Of a DNA stretch of 64,000 nucleotides, positions 1-10,543 are shown piece after piece. Location of the stretch: contig WHVA01000259.1 of the NCBI GenBank assembly GCA_015179125.1, positions 89,425 to 153,424 on the forward strand. Reading direction: 5' to 3'. Each line of letters starts with the position of its first letter. Within the stretch, counting starts at the first letter, position 1. The stretch comes from Gautieria morchelliformis. Its lineage: Eukaryota > Basidiomycota > Agaricomycetes > Gomphales > Gomphaceae. The position numbers and the translations under genes were made by a program. A model generated the notes under the pieces. That model did no database searches. It was not told the DNA's origin and saw nothing but the letters and a program-made list of their open reading frames with translations.

Positions 1-122
1 GGAAAAGCACTACGCCCACGATCAACAGCAACGCAATCACGCTGACAATACCGATCGACAGAGACATTCCCTATAAAAAGAGGGATAAAACAGGTCTGAA
101 GCTGACAGTGACACTCACCCCT

Positions 123-1034
123 ATGTCTGGCAACGACACCCCACAACCCGCTCCCCCGACTACTCAGCAGCTGTGGCACAACGCGTCCACGCTCCACGAA
201 TATGCTGGAGGACCGGACCCAGGACCTGCGCCCCCAGGCTACGAGGCCTGGTTGGCGGCGCAGTCATTCTACGCTGCCAACAGGCACCCCCGCAAAAATC
301 CTGACGATGCTATATCAGACATATCAGATGTCTTTAGCCACTTTGATTCGATATCGCAATACGCAGCGACTGACCAGGTGCCCGCTGTACAACAAGTACC
401 CCCCCCGCCATCCGCGGCAGATACGCATGCCTATCCTCCCAGATACTATGGCGCACCGTCTCCACAAGTTCCACCTCGAAATGCTGCTGCATATGGACAC
501 CCCCCCTATCAGCGGACGCAGACGAGTCACTCAGACTACTACTCACCGTACCGCGTCCCCGCTCGAGTGCGACATGAGACACCCGAAGAGAGCTTTATGG
601 AGTGTTACGCCTCCTTCAGCCTCTTCCAGCAGATCAACGATAGGGCTATGGCCAACTATAACTCCGCCTTTGACCACGGGCAACGATCGTTCCGAGGAGG
701 ACGTCGAGGGAGGGGAAGGGGGAGGGGTGCCACCGACGGTCAGCAGTCGGACAGGGACCGTGCACCCAAGCTCTACGACAGCCAGACCCACGTGCCCAGA
801 CAGCACCCTAGGAATGCGGCGGCTGGCCCTAGCCAGCCCGCACCCGCGGCGCAGGCAGCTGCTCCACCACCGGCTGCAAACGCGTCTGAACCTGGTATGT
901 TACCTGAAAATCCACGCTCAACACTATCAGCCGCTGATGAACGAGCGTTCGAAGCCGTGGTCCAGCAAATCATTAACGGCGTGGCTGAATTGGCCACTGG
1001 AACCGAAGAGGATATGCTGGACGCTGCCGACTAG
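123..1034 (+). CDS. Pro/Ala/Tyr-rich protein with RG-rich basic patch, unrecognised
   Basis: Open frame of 303 aa from the ATG at 123; an in-frame GTG at 108 extends it slightly. The N-terminal half is rich in Pro, Tyr and Ala with low-complexity PPPP runs. Around residues 190-205 there is an RGGRRGRGRGRG stretch like RNA-binding RGG boxes. The last 50 residues are acidic and could form a helix. I do not recognise a named domain. It ends 78 bases before a purine-rich stretch and a putative LTR start (1112), so it is probably the last ORF, or a gag-like ORF, of an LTR element that begins left of the window. A host gene is the alternative. The frame is intact; function is not inferred. Confidence 0.45.
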   Translation: MSGNDTPQPAPPTTQQLWHNASTLHEYAGGPDPGPAPPGYEAWLAAQSFYAANRHPRKNPDDAISDISDVFSHFDSISQYAATDQVPAVQQVPPPPSAADTHAYPPRYYGAPSPQVPPRNAAAYGHPPYQRTQTSHSDYYSPYRVPARVRHETPEESFMECYASFSLFQQINDRAMANYNSAFDHGQRSFRGGRRGRGRGRGATDGQQSDRDRAPKLYDSQTHVPRQHPRNAAAGPSQPAPAAQAAAPPPAANASEPGMLPENPRSTLSAADERAFEAVVQQIINGVAELATGTEEDMLDAAD

Positions 1035-1111
1035 ATACCAGGGTTAGTACTCACTTTCTTTGCTGGATTCAGGGATAGGGTGTTCACTACCTTGTAGCGA
1101 AGGAGGGCGAG

Positions 1112-1347
1112 TGTAAGGACCCGGGCTAGCTTACTAACGCCGAGCCCTTACAGACTCCGACCGACTAAAGATAGAACTAGAAAAACATATAAGATCAGAC
1201 ATATTTCATGTATATAATTTTCGAGACTCTTAGCACCCACCTATCGAAGGTTGATTCAGACTGGTTACAACGAGTGCAATACCTCTTAAGAACTTGGTCT
1301 TCTCAGTCTGTCGCTAAATCTTTGAGCTCCGACTCACTTCCTTTACA
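1112..1347 (+). repeat. putative short LTR (TGTAAGG...TTTACA)
   Basis: A purine-rich stretch (GAAGGAGGGCGAG) is followed by TGTAAGGACCC, the usual tract-then-TG start of a 3' LTR. An AT-rich TATA-like element (ACATATAAG) lies near 1185 and a complementary end TTTACA near 1347. No second copy is in the window, so the boundaries are tentative. Confidence 0.35.
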
Positions 1348-1480
1348 CATTGGCAGATTGATTGCCAAGAGTGTGTGCAAACATGATTAAGCTGCATGTA
1401 CACGTGAACATGGCCAATGTTTGCCATTTCAGAAGTTTTTCCATGCCTATGTGCTCTGTTAGGTTATCAGACTTACTTTG

Positions 1481-2151
1481 TGTTACAACCGTTCATTTCC
1501 GACTTCCGACCCTCAGTTCCGCCATACATTCCGCCCCTCCAATAGTTCCGCCATACATTCCGCCCCTCCGACATTTCCGACATTCCGCCCCTTGTACATT
1601 TCCCTTGTTCTTTCGACTCTATTACTCGGACCCACCGGACCCACCTCGCCATCCATCAAAAACATATATCCGGTCACCCTTGTAGTTCGTTGTCAGATAT
1701 GTTTTCCCGACCCCTTGTTCTTTGCCATTGTTCTACCTTACCCTGAACCCCCCTTGTAGTCCCATTGTTCCCAATTAGTTAGTTCCCACACATTGTACTC
1801 GACTTCCGCTTCCTCCGGAATTTGTTTAGTACAACACCATTACTTGTTGCTCTGCGCTTTGTATAAAAACCCCCTCATGTATGTCTGTTATTCTGCAATC
1901 AGATAATCACCTTCGATACTTGATTTCCTTCGCTCCATCTCCTGTTCTTAGCACAGCGAGTCTAGCAAGATCTCAGTCTCTTGGTCTTCCGCTTTCCGAC
2001 TCAAGTTCCGACCAAACCTCTGGTCCAGTACTTTCCGACTTCCGGCTCATTTCCGAAATACCTAGGACGATAGTTCATTGGGGGCGCAACCTATAAGTTG
2101 AAGCCGCTGTCCTTTCCAGTTCCGACTTAGTGGAAATCTCGATACGTAACA
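1481..2151 (+). repeat. 5' LTR of gypsy element
   Basis: It begins TGTTACAACC and ends ATACGTAACA. U3 is rich in TTCCG-type pyrimidine blocks. The TATA box (1862) and predicted start (1897) divide it into U3 1481-1896 and R-U5 1897-2151. It matches the 3' copy at 8799-9490 along its length. Confidence 0.92.
1862..1907 (+). promoter_or_regulatory. LTR TATA box and predicted self-primer
   Basis: TATAAAAA at 1862-1869 lies 35 bases before AATCAGATAAT (1897-1907). That 11-mer is the exact reverse complement of the sequence two bases past the LTR (2154-2164). In Tf1 of fission yeast the first 11 nt of the transcript prime reverse transcription this way. Spacing to the TATA box fits 1897 as the transcript start. 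The same 11-mer follows the TATA box in the LTRs at 9214, 34071 and 34589. Confidence 0.7.
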
Positions 2152-2153
2152 GT

Positions 2154-2164
2154 ATTATCTGATT
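2154..2164 (+). other. self-priming primer binding site
   Basis: ATTATCTGATT starts two bases after the LTR end and is an 11/11 complement of 1897-1907. I recognise no tRNA 3'-end complement here, which supports Tf1-type self-priming. Confidence 0.7.
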
Positions 2165-2184
2165 CCCACCCGATAACTATCACT

Positions 2185-3624
2185 ATGCCTCCTCGTACCA
2201 CAGCTACTTCAGCTTGAGCAGGAGCTGTCGAAGCTCTCTCTTATTTTGGCAATCTTAGATCCGCAGCACCAAGGCACGCGGAACCCTCCAACAGCTCTCG
2301 TACCGACGATGAGCTTTCCGATGCTTTTCCGCAACGTTTCGAAGAAGTTCCCGACGCTAATCCCGACGACAATCCCGACTACGACGGGAATTCGACGAGT
2401 AGCAGCGGCGAACAAACAGCAGCGTCATTCCGACGCCCAGCTCCACCACCACCACCTCCACCAGGACCACCTCCAGGCGGCCCTCCAGGCGGCCCTCATG
2501 GCGGCCCACCCGGCGGTCCCCCAGGCGGTCCTCCCGGCGGTCCTCCACCTCCAATTCCACCTCAGATTCCCGCCAACCCAGTTCCGCCCGCGCCAGTTCC
2601 GGATCTTGCACAAGCCATCGCCATGCTAGCCGGACAACTCCAGCGCCCGGCCCAAGCACCACCACGCCCCAAGACAAAGGTCCGCGAACCAGATCAGTTC
2701 GACGGTTCCGACCCCAAGAAGCTCCAGCCATTTCTGGTTCAGCTTCAACTCAATTTCCGTGATCGTCCCGACGCCTTTCCCGACGACGAACGAAAGGTCA
2801 ATTATGCCCTTTCCTATCTCCGAGGCACGGCGCTCGACTATTTCGAACCCGCCCTCATGGATCCGTTCGCTCTCGTCGACTGGGCCGACGATTACCCCAA
2901 TTTCATTTCCGAACTCCGCAGCAACTTCGGACCATTTGATATGGAAGCCGATGCGGAGAACGAACTCGATAAGCTTCGCATGAAAGACACTCATAAGATA
3001 GCTAAATATATCGTCACATTTCAGCAGCTCGCTCCTCGAGTCCAATGGGGAGAAGCCGCACTCCGACGCCAGTTTTACATGGGCTTGCCATCCCGGATCA
3101 AGGATGAAATTGCCCGCGTCGGAAAACCCGCCACCCTTACCGACCTCCGCAACCTCGCCCAATCCATCGATTCGCGCTACTGGGAAAGACACTCCGAGAT
3201 TGCTCGTGAAACATCCACCCAGAGCAAGAACGACAAGTCTTCCGACAAGAAGTCTGATAAAGACAAGAAGAAGACCAATTCCGGAAACACCAACTCCGGA
3301 AACAACAACAACAACAGTTCCGGATCCAACTCCGGCAACCGGAACAACAACAACTCCCCTCGGAACAACCAGGCCTCTGGTTCCAACACCAACGCCCGGA
3401 AGAGTACCCCGGATCTTTCCGACAAACTTGGGAAAGACGGAAAACTAACCCCTGTAGAACGCCAGCGTCGCATGGACAACAACCTTTGCCTCTTCTGCGG
3501 CAAAGGAGGTCACGTCGCTCGCGACTGCACTCGCGCTTCCGCCTCCGCTGCTAAGGCCAAAGGCCGCGCAGCAAAGACGGAAGAGAAATCCGAAGCGGTT
3601 CCCGCTGCGGATTCAAAAAAATAG
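2185..3624 (+). pseudogene. gag: gag with early in-frame stop
   Basis: The frame starts at ATG 2185 just after the PBS, meets TGA at 2215 (codon 11), then stays open to TAG 3622. The next ATG is 2623. It has an acidic N-terminal region, a Pro/Gly array of GGPP units (about 2450-2560), the conserved retrotransposon gag region (about 2690-3190, DQFDGSDPKKLQPFL onward), an Asn/Ser-rich linker and a CCHC zinc knuckle CLFCGKGGHVARDC (about 3487). The final bases before the stop are an A7 run that puts pol in the -1 frame. The product would be the capsid/nucleocapsid precursor. The stop at codon 11 probably prevents full-length Gag from this copy. Confidence 0.85.
3615..3621 (+). promoter_or_regulatory. 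candidate -1 frameshift slippery site
   Basis: Seven A residues read A-AAA-AAA in the gag frame directly before the gag stop TAG. The pol frame is -1 relative to gag and is open from here into the protease. This is the X-XXY-YYZ pattern of programmed -1 sites. I did not evaluate a downstream stem or pseudoknot. Confidence 0.55.
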
Positions 3625-6600
3625 TCAGCAGTCCTCCGGCCTCCGCACGAGCTGAGGGCTGTGTTGACCCCATTCGTGCGACAAACGAGGTTAAACTCAA
3701 CGCATCCGCTCTTTCGTCCTCCGACTCTCTCTCTGTTCCGCTCACTTCCGACACCATTTCCGCACCCCCGTTTACAGCATTGGTCGACTCCGGTTCGACT
3801 CATTGTTTCCTCGATTCCGACTTTGTTTTGAAACATAAACTTCCGACCCGCAACATTCCGACTATTCCGCTCCGCCTTTTCGACGGGTCTTCCAACACGG
3901 GAATTTCCCAAGTTGTGGATCTGTCTATCCGTTTCGCTACTGGGGACAACCATGAAGTTACGTTTTACGTTACTCCGCTAGATGCTAGCTGTTCCGTTGT
4001 ACTAGGACACAATTGGCTCACCCGATATAATCCGTCGATTAACTGGGCATTGGGTCAAATACAGTTCCGTACCCCGGATCAACTTCCGTCTATTCCGACG
4101 TCGTCCGCAAAGATGGCTCAGGCCTCTTCTGCAACTCCGCTCGTGGATTCAGTTCCGCACTCCGGTCCCGCTTTAGCACCTCCGCCCCTCGAAGCTCCTC
4201 GAATTGCGCTCGTTTCCGCCACCGCTTTCCGCGTATTGCAACGGCAAGACGATACGACCGTTTTCCAGCTTCACCTCTCCGATTCGGCTTCAGTCAAGGC
4301 TCGTTCCGCCTCGACTTCCGCTCCGGTCGACATGAGCTCAGTTCCGGAAGAATATCGGGACTTCCCGGACGTGTTCAATAAGGCCAAAGCCGACAAACCT
4401 GCTGAACATCGACCTTACGATCTGAAGATAGATTTGGAAGAAGGAGCATCTCCGCCCCTTGGACCGATCTACTCCCTTTCGCAAAGTGAACTCCTGACTC
4501 TCCGAGAGTTCGTCGATGAACATCTCAACATGGGCTTTATCCGCCCTTCGCTGTCTCCGCACGGCGCTCCGGTCCTCTTCGTCAAGAAGAAGGATGGATC
4601 TCTCCGCCTCTGCGTCGATTTCCGCGGACTCAATGCCCTCACTAAAAAGGACAAATATCCGCTTCCGCGCATTTCCGATTTACTCGACACTCCCCGCAGG
4701 GCGAAGATCTACACCAAAATTGACCTCCGGCACGCTTATCACCTTGTCCGCATCCGGGAAGGTGACGAGTGGAAAACCACCTTCCGCACCCGCTACGGCG
4801 CTTTTGAGTGGGTTGTCATGCCTTTTGGTCTAACCAATGCTCCCGCCGCTTTTCAGCGATTCATGAACGACGTATTTTCCGACCTCCTCGACGTATGCGT
4901 TCTAGTCTACATTGACGACATCCTCATCTATTCCGACACACCGGAAAAACATCGGGAACATGTCCGCGAAGTACTCCGCCGCTACGCAAACACCATCTCT
5001 ACGCAAAAGCAGAGAAATGCGAATGGCATCGCGACACGGTCGAATACCTCGGCTACATCCTCTCTCCAACAGGTCTTACCATGGCAGAGGACAAGGTCAA
5101 GGCAATTCAAGAATGGCCGGAACCCCGACGTGTTAAGGATGTGCAGTCTTTCCTTGGCTTCGCCAACTTTTACCGGCGTTTCATTTATAATTTTTCCGAC
5201 ATTACTGTTCCGCTCACGCGTCTCACCAGGAAGGGTGCCCCATGGAATTTCACACCGGAATGCCGTTCCGCATTTGAAGCCCTCAAATCGGCCTTCACCA
5301 CGGCTCCCATACTCGGTTTCTGGATTCCTGATGCCCAACTTGTACTCGAAACCGACGCTTCTGACTACGCGCTAGCCGCCATTCTTTCCATCATTTCACC
5401 CGACGACGGAGAAATTCATCCGATCGCCTTTCATTCCCGCACCTTTTCCGCCCCGGAACTCAACTACGACGTCCACGATAAGGAACTACTTGCGATTTTC
5501 GAAGCCTTCAAAATCTGGAGACATTACCTCGAAGGTCCAACTTATCCGATCGACGTTGTAACGGATCATAAGAACCTTGAGTATTTTGCAACCACTAAGA
5601 TTTTGACTCGCCGTCAAGTCCGCTGGTCTGAATACCTCTCACAGTTCAACATGGTGATCCGTTTCCGCCCCGGAAAGCTCGGAGCAAAACCCGACGCGCT
5701 CACTAGACGTTGGGACGTCTACCCAAAAGAGGGAAGTAGCGACTATGCCAGCGTTAATCCGCACAATTTCCGCCCAGTATTCTCCACTGAGCAACTGGCA
5801 TCGTCCCTGCGTGCCACAGCATTGCAGTTTCCGCTACTCCGCGCCTCAATTATTATGGACACCGAGTCTCTCCATTCCGACATCCGTTCCGCACTCCGTT
5901 CCGACCCCACCTCCGCAACCCACCTCGATGACCCCACCAGTCCTGGATGGTCCCTCGATTCCGACGGATTTCTCCGGTACAAGTCCCGTATTTACGTTCC
6001 GGACACCAACGATCTACGACTTCGCGTACTCCAGCAAAGCCACGATCATCCGCTCTCAGGACACCAAGGCCAGAACAAGACCCTCGAATAATCCGACGAC
6101 CTATACTTGGCCTCTCCTCCGCACGATGGTCCAAGACTACTGCAAGTCATGCACCACCTGTATGCGAGCCAAGCCTCAACGTCACAAACCCTACGGCCTC
6201 CTGAAGCAACTTCCGATCCCGGAACAACCGTGGAATTCAATATCCATGGATTTCATTGAGAAACTTCCTAAGTCATCCGGCTATGATACCATTCTAGTGA
6301 TCGTTGACCGCCTCACAAAGCAGTCCATCTTTATTCCGACCTACGACACCATAACTTCCGCCCAGCTCGCACAGCTCTTTGTGCTCCACGTCTTTTCCAA
6401 GCACGGAATCCCTTCCCATGTCACTTCCGACCGTGGATCCGAATTCGTGTCCTCCTTTTTCCGCACACTCGGCAAGGCTCTCGACATGAAGCTCCACTTC
6501 ACTTCCGGTTATCACCCCGAAGGAGACGGACAAACGGAACGTACTAATCAGACCCTTGAGCAGTATCTCCACTCTATTGCAACTACCAACATAGCAATTG

Positions 6601-7323
6601 GTCCGACCTTCTTCCGCTCGCGGAATTTGCCTACAACAACGCGCCTTCCGCTACCACCGGAATTTCACCCTTTTATGCCAACAAGGGCTACCACCCGAAT
6701 CTCGCCATCCACCCTGAACGCGACCTCGCCTCTGCAAGAGCCCGAGATTTCGTTGTGGAACTTGACGACCTTCACCAGCACCTCCGAGAGAACATTACCG
6801 CTGCCCAGAAGAGATACCAAACTTCCGCCGATCGGAAACGCCTTCCGCAACCGGCATTCGAGATAGGCGACAAAGCCTTTGTCAAAGCGGAAAACTTCCG
6901 CACCACTCGCCCCTCGAAGAAGCTCTCTGAGAAATACCTCGGTCCTTATGAGATCATCGCTAAGGCCGGCAGTCGTTCTTTCACCCTCAGACTTCCTGAC
7001 AATATGCGCGCAGTACATCCGGTATTCCATGTCTCCATGCTTGAACCCGCAGTTCCGAATACAATTCCGAATCGAGAACAACCTCCGCCTCCGCCAGTCG
7101 TCATCGACGGAGAACCGGAATATGAGATTTCGGAAATTCTCAACTCCAAGCTCGACAGAAGATACCGCTGCCAACTCCAGTACCTAGTCAAGTGGGCAGG
7201 CTATGAAAACACTGACGAAGAGACTCGTGGATTTCCGCCACGGAACTTGACCACGCCTCTGACCTCGTCTCTGACTTCCACAAGTCATATCCTGACAAGC
7301 CTGGCCCCATTTCCGCGCCCTAG
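3621..7323 (+). pseudogene. pol: pol: protease-RT-RNase H-integrase-chromodomain, four frameshifts
   Basis: Domains in order: aspartic protease (VDSGSTH at about 3783); RT with [24 protein letters not shown] and the catalytic YIDD (about 4908-4919); RNase H (LETDASDYA and DKELLAIFEA); integrase with the HHCC region near 6040-6165 (CKSCTTC) and D,D,E core (MDFIEKLP, TSDRGSEF, YHPEGDGQTE); then a chromodomain (EYEISEILN...YLVKWAGY) and stop at 7321-7323. The frame changes near 4982 (between RT and its thumb), near 6085-6105, near 6570 and near 7230. Each looks like a 1-2 base indel because the protein resumes immediately in another frame. The chromodomain assigns it to the chromoviruses. Confidence 0.9.
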
Positions 7324-7452
7324 TCATTTCCGACCTCATTTCCGACGCCCATTGATTCTTACAGTTCTCAAGTCATTTGTCAAAATCCGATTAATTTCCC
7401 GTTACTCTATTTTCCGACACTTCAAGAAATTATCTACAAGTCCTTGATACCC

Positions 7453-8677
7453 CTACTCCTCCCCCATTGTCTCCGCCTCGACCTCTTTTTCCGCTTCCGG
7501 CTCTTTTTCCGCCTCCCCTACCTCGACACTCACCAACTCCATTTCCACCCTTTCCCTCGTTTCCGCCCCCCCACTCGGACCCGCTTCCTCCCCAATTCCC
7601 TGCTCCCGCAGCCGCGCATCCATTCGGTCCCGGACCAGATCATTCCGCCACCGCATTTCCCGCGTCAACTGCTGCAGGACTGTAGACATGACAGTCATCT
7701 GGTTCTGAATTGACAGAACCTGATGCTGCTGAACCTCTGCCATGTCGACCATGATGTCCCGGATCTCGCGTTGCTGTTCCCGCATGGCCCTCAGCGACCC
7801 GGCAATGTCAAGGAGCGGAGAAGCCATGGTGAACCGGTTCAACACCGCCTGTGCCGACTTTCCGGTCACCGGAAAGGATTCCTCGGCCCTCCCTCCGCTC
7901 GGTCCCGGTTCCGCCTTCGGATTTGACTCCTCAACCTTCTGTTTCTTTCGCTCCAGCCTCGAAGCGCACCCGTCCACGACGCAGCGCCTTTTCCTGTCAC
8001 GGCACTGGTCGCACGACGTTTCCCGTGGATTGCTCGACCACGTGCAATCCACCCCCTTAGACTCGCATGGGTCACAAGGGGCCTTTTCCTCATCGCCGTC
8101 CCGAGTTTTCCGCTTCTTAGTCGCGGGATTCTCCGGCCCCAGTTCACGGAGTTCTAACATCCGACTCAGCTTCTCCTTTCGAGCCTTCTGGAATGCGTCC
8201 GCTCGAGTTTTCCGTTCCGCCACAAGGTTCACCGGGGTCGCAATCTCCTTTTGCTTCCCTTTTCCTTCCGGAGTCGGTGTACTTTCCGCCGAACCTTCCG
8301 AGTCTGACTCTGACTCGTCCTGAACATGATTCTGGAAGAACTCTAGTTAATTTCAAGATCATTTCCGCCGGACATTTCCCACTCACCTGATCCCTTTCCG
8401 CTTTCTCCGCAGCGCTTTCTCTGCAGCAGCCTTGTCCGCAGCAGCCTTCCGTGCCGCGTTCCGTTTCCGTTTCTCTTCACGGACGCGCTCCTCCTCCTCG
8501 CGGCGTTCGCGCTCTTTCCTCTCCGCTCCTTCCGCTCCTTCTCCCGACGTTCTTTCTCTTTCCGCGCAGCTTCCTCAGCCTCGCGTTTCTCGCCATTTCC
8601 TTTTGCGCGAGCATATCAGCGAAGTGCTGTTTCATCTCCGCGCTGGACATCTTAGAGAAATCTACTGGGGCACTCAT
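7453..8677 (-). pseudogene. antisense accessory ORF: Zn2Cys6 zinc-cluster coiled-coil protein
   Basis: Antisense to the element, between pol and the 3' LTR. The main exon (8331 down to 7453) is open. It encodes a basic KTRADAFQKARKEK region, then C-x2-C-x6-C-x10-C-x2-C-x6-C (APCDPC, GVDC, SCDQC, RKRRC), the spacing of fungal Gal4-type binuclear clusters. A helical region (MREQQREIRDIMVDMAEV...) and an acidic Glu-rich tail follow. Upstream, a GTGAGT...CTTCCAG intron (8332-8386) separates it from a Lys/Arg/Glu-rich helical exon. The likely start is ATG 8677 (MSAPVDFSKMSSAEMK). The first exon needs frame changes near 8590 and before the intron, so this copy looks damaged. Inference: a DNA-binding accessory protein carried by the element. 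Confidence 0.65.
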
Positions 8678-8784
8678 GATGGAAATAGAGAAGACGCGTT
8701 TGTCTTTCAGCCTATATTTCAAACTCCGACGCGTTTGTTCACAGGTCACGTGATTCCGACCTGTGGTCTCGCGGGGCTCGACCT

Positions 8785-8798
8785 TAGAAGGGAGATAC
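8785..8798 (+). other. polypurine tract region
   Basis: AGAAGGGAGATAC immediately precedes the TG of the 3' LTR, where the plus-strand primer is expected. Confidence 0.5.
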
Positions 8799-9490
8799 TG
8801 TTACGACCGTTCATTTCCGACTTCCGACCCTCAGTTCCGCCATACATTCCGCCCCTCCAATAGTTCCGCCATACATTCCGCCCCTCCGACATTTCCGCCA
8901 TTCCGCCCCTTGTACATTTCCCTTGTTCTTTCGACTCTATTACTCGGACCCACCGGACCCACCTCGCCATCCATCAAAACCACATATCCGGTCACCCTTG
9001 TAGTTCGTTGTCAGATATGTTTTCCCGACCCCTTGTTCTTTGCCATTGTTCTACCTTACCCTGAACCCCCCTTGTAGTCCCATTGTTCCCAATTAGTTAG
9101 TTCCCACACATTGTACTCGACTTCCGCTTCCTCCGGAAATTGCTTAGTACAACACCATTACTTGTTGCTCTGCGCTTTGTATAAAACCCCCCTCATGTAT
9201 GTCTGTAATCTGCAATCAGATAATCACCTTCGATACTTGATTTCCTTCGCTCCATCTCCTGTTCTTAGCACAGCGAGTCTAGCAAGATCTCAGTCTCTCC
9301 CTCCGTCTTCCGTCTTCCGCCTTCCGCCTCAGTTCCGACTCAAGTTCCGACCAAACCTCTGGTCCAGTACCTTCCGACTTCCGGCTCATTTCCGAAATAC
9401 CTAGGACGATAGTTCATTGGGGGCGCAACCTATAAGTTGAAGCCGCTGTCCTTTCCAGTTCTGACTTAGTGGAAATCTCGATACGTAACA
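8799..9490 (+). repeat. 3' LTR of gypsy element
   Basis: It begins TGTTACGACC and ends ATACGTAACA. It repeats the 5' LTR, with its own TATA box near 9179 and the 11-nt self-primer at 9214-9224. A CCTTCCG-type expansion near 9300-9335 explains most of the 21-bp length difference. Confidence 0.92.
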
Positions 9491-9690
9491 CCATGTGGAA
9501 TTTACTGCGTCGATCGGATCTGCTCTTGGATCTGTTGGAGGGCATGGAATATGCTGTTTTCGGGCTGGGAGATACAGCCTATGAGAATATCTGTTGGGCT
9601 GCCAAAAAAATTGGCCCAACGGCTGGAAAGTCTCGGAGACAGAGAAATATGTCCACGAGGCCAGTGCGTCCCCCCAGTAATGACATTACA
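9491..9690 (+). pseudogene. fragment of NADPH-dependent diflavin oxidoreductase (flavodoxin domain)
   Basis: Starting directly at the LTR end, the frame reads MWNLLRRSDLLLDLLEGM then YAVFGLGDTAYENICWAAKK. This is the FMN-binding flavodoxin motif of the Tah18/NDOR1 family (FAVFGLGDSSYEKF-type). After a one-base shift the next frame continues AQRLESLGDREICPRG, also typical of the family. In that family the protein passes electrons from NADPH to the Fe-S protein Dre2/anamorsin. Only about 65 residues are present and no FAD or NADPH domain follows, so it is a relic. The retroelement boundary abuts it exactly. Confidence 0.7.
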
Positions 9691-9740
9691 TGAGGTATTC
9701 ACAAGATATCTTGATATAAACTGTGTCCCATGTCACTGGA

Positions 9741-10110
9741 GCCACTATCACCATGTGTTACAGCTATGGAAATGGCGTCAATAATGCATCTAGAGATAAA
9801 AAGAAGATTATATATCAATTGTTGGAACTACAGAAAGTGCTGGGCGATGTGGTAGAGCTAGTGAAGGACAGGGACCCCAATATATCTGTCCCTTGTCCAG
9901 GTGATGAGGAATCCAGAGCATCCTCTCATTTACAAGCTTTGAGTAAACTGATAATGGCTGCTGACAGCCTTCCTCGTTGCCATGAGGAGCTGGACGGTCT
10001 CAAGAAGAAGTTGGAGACTAATAATCGCATGCAAGCACTCATGTAGCCTTTCAAAGAAGGCGAAGTAAAAAAGACTCTCAATCAGTGTGTGGGATCTCGC
10101 TTTGCCAGAC
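9741..10110 (+). pseudogene. NLR relic: Helo-like N-terminal domain fragment
   Basis: The frame encodes YGNGVNNASRDKKKIIYQL, then a helical region ending MQALM-stop-PFKEGEVKKTLNQ. It parallels the N-terminus of the intact NLR at 12960-19510 ([19 protein letters not shown]... and [16 protein letters not shown]). The Trp codon of MQALMW is TAG here (10044-10046). The intact gene reaches its pre-NACHT exon about 350 bp later; here the matching piece is 2.2 kb away (12304), so the relic is split. Confidence 0.7.
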
Positions 10111-10543
10111 AAAGCTTTCTGCCCATAGGATATTTTCAATGTATTTTCGATATAGTGACCTTAAAATATAGCATACAGGTTTGACATCATGGGGAATGAA
10201 CTATTTAAACTTCCTCTAATTTCCTACCATTTTTGGCCATTTTTAACGAAGTCTTTGGCTCAAAACTCTTCTATTCTGTTGCAGCAGAGTTATGAATCCA
10301 CATGTATCCACAACTCTGCTTATTCAAACTCTGACATGCGCAAGTCTGAGGACACTTAGGCACCCACAAACTCTGGCCAACCTACCAGTTCAGACTCAGC
10401 ACTCTGGAAATAGTAATTTATTCCCAAGCCTCTGTAGCATTGTTTGTGCAACACAAACCCAGCACAGCCAATGCTACCATAGCAATCAGGCTATGCTAGG
10501 CTGTGCTGTCCCATGACTCCACTCCTAAGTGGAATTAGGGTCA
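10111..10543. other. no gene recognised
   Basis: Low-complexity sequence with many ACTCTG/CAAACTC words and short stop-rich frames. It probably belongs to the unit inserted into the NLR relic. Nothing else can be supported. Confidence 0.4.

Larger units (their letters stand above)
1481..9490 (+). mobile_element. Ty3/gypsy chromovirus LTR retrotransposon, full length but frameshifted
   Basis: Two direct LTRs (671 and 692 bp, TGTTAC...GTAACA ends) flank gag, protease, reverse transcriptase, RNase H, integrase and chromodomain in Ty3/gypsy order. A zinc-cluster ORF lies antisense between pol and the 3' LTR. Pol has at least four frameshifts and gag an early stop, so this copy is not autonomous. 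The flanks CTTTG (left) and CCATG (right) are not a 5-bp target duplication, suggesting flank loss or inter-element recombination. The LTRs differ mainly by a pyrimidine-rich expansion near 9300-9335 and scattered substitutions, indicating moderate age. Related solo LTRs occur at 33390-34377 and 52510-53616. Confidence 0.92.

Noticed and set aside
2626-3192. 188-codon minus-strand frame opposite gag
   Set aside because: Lies exactly opposite the conserved gag region, with no recognisable motif or codon signal of its own, unlike the Zn2Cys6 antisense ORF.
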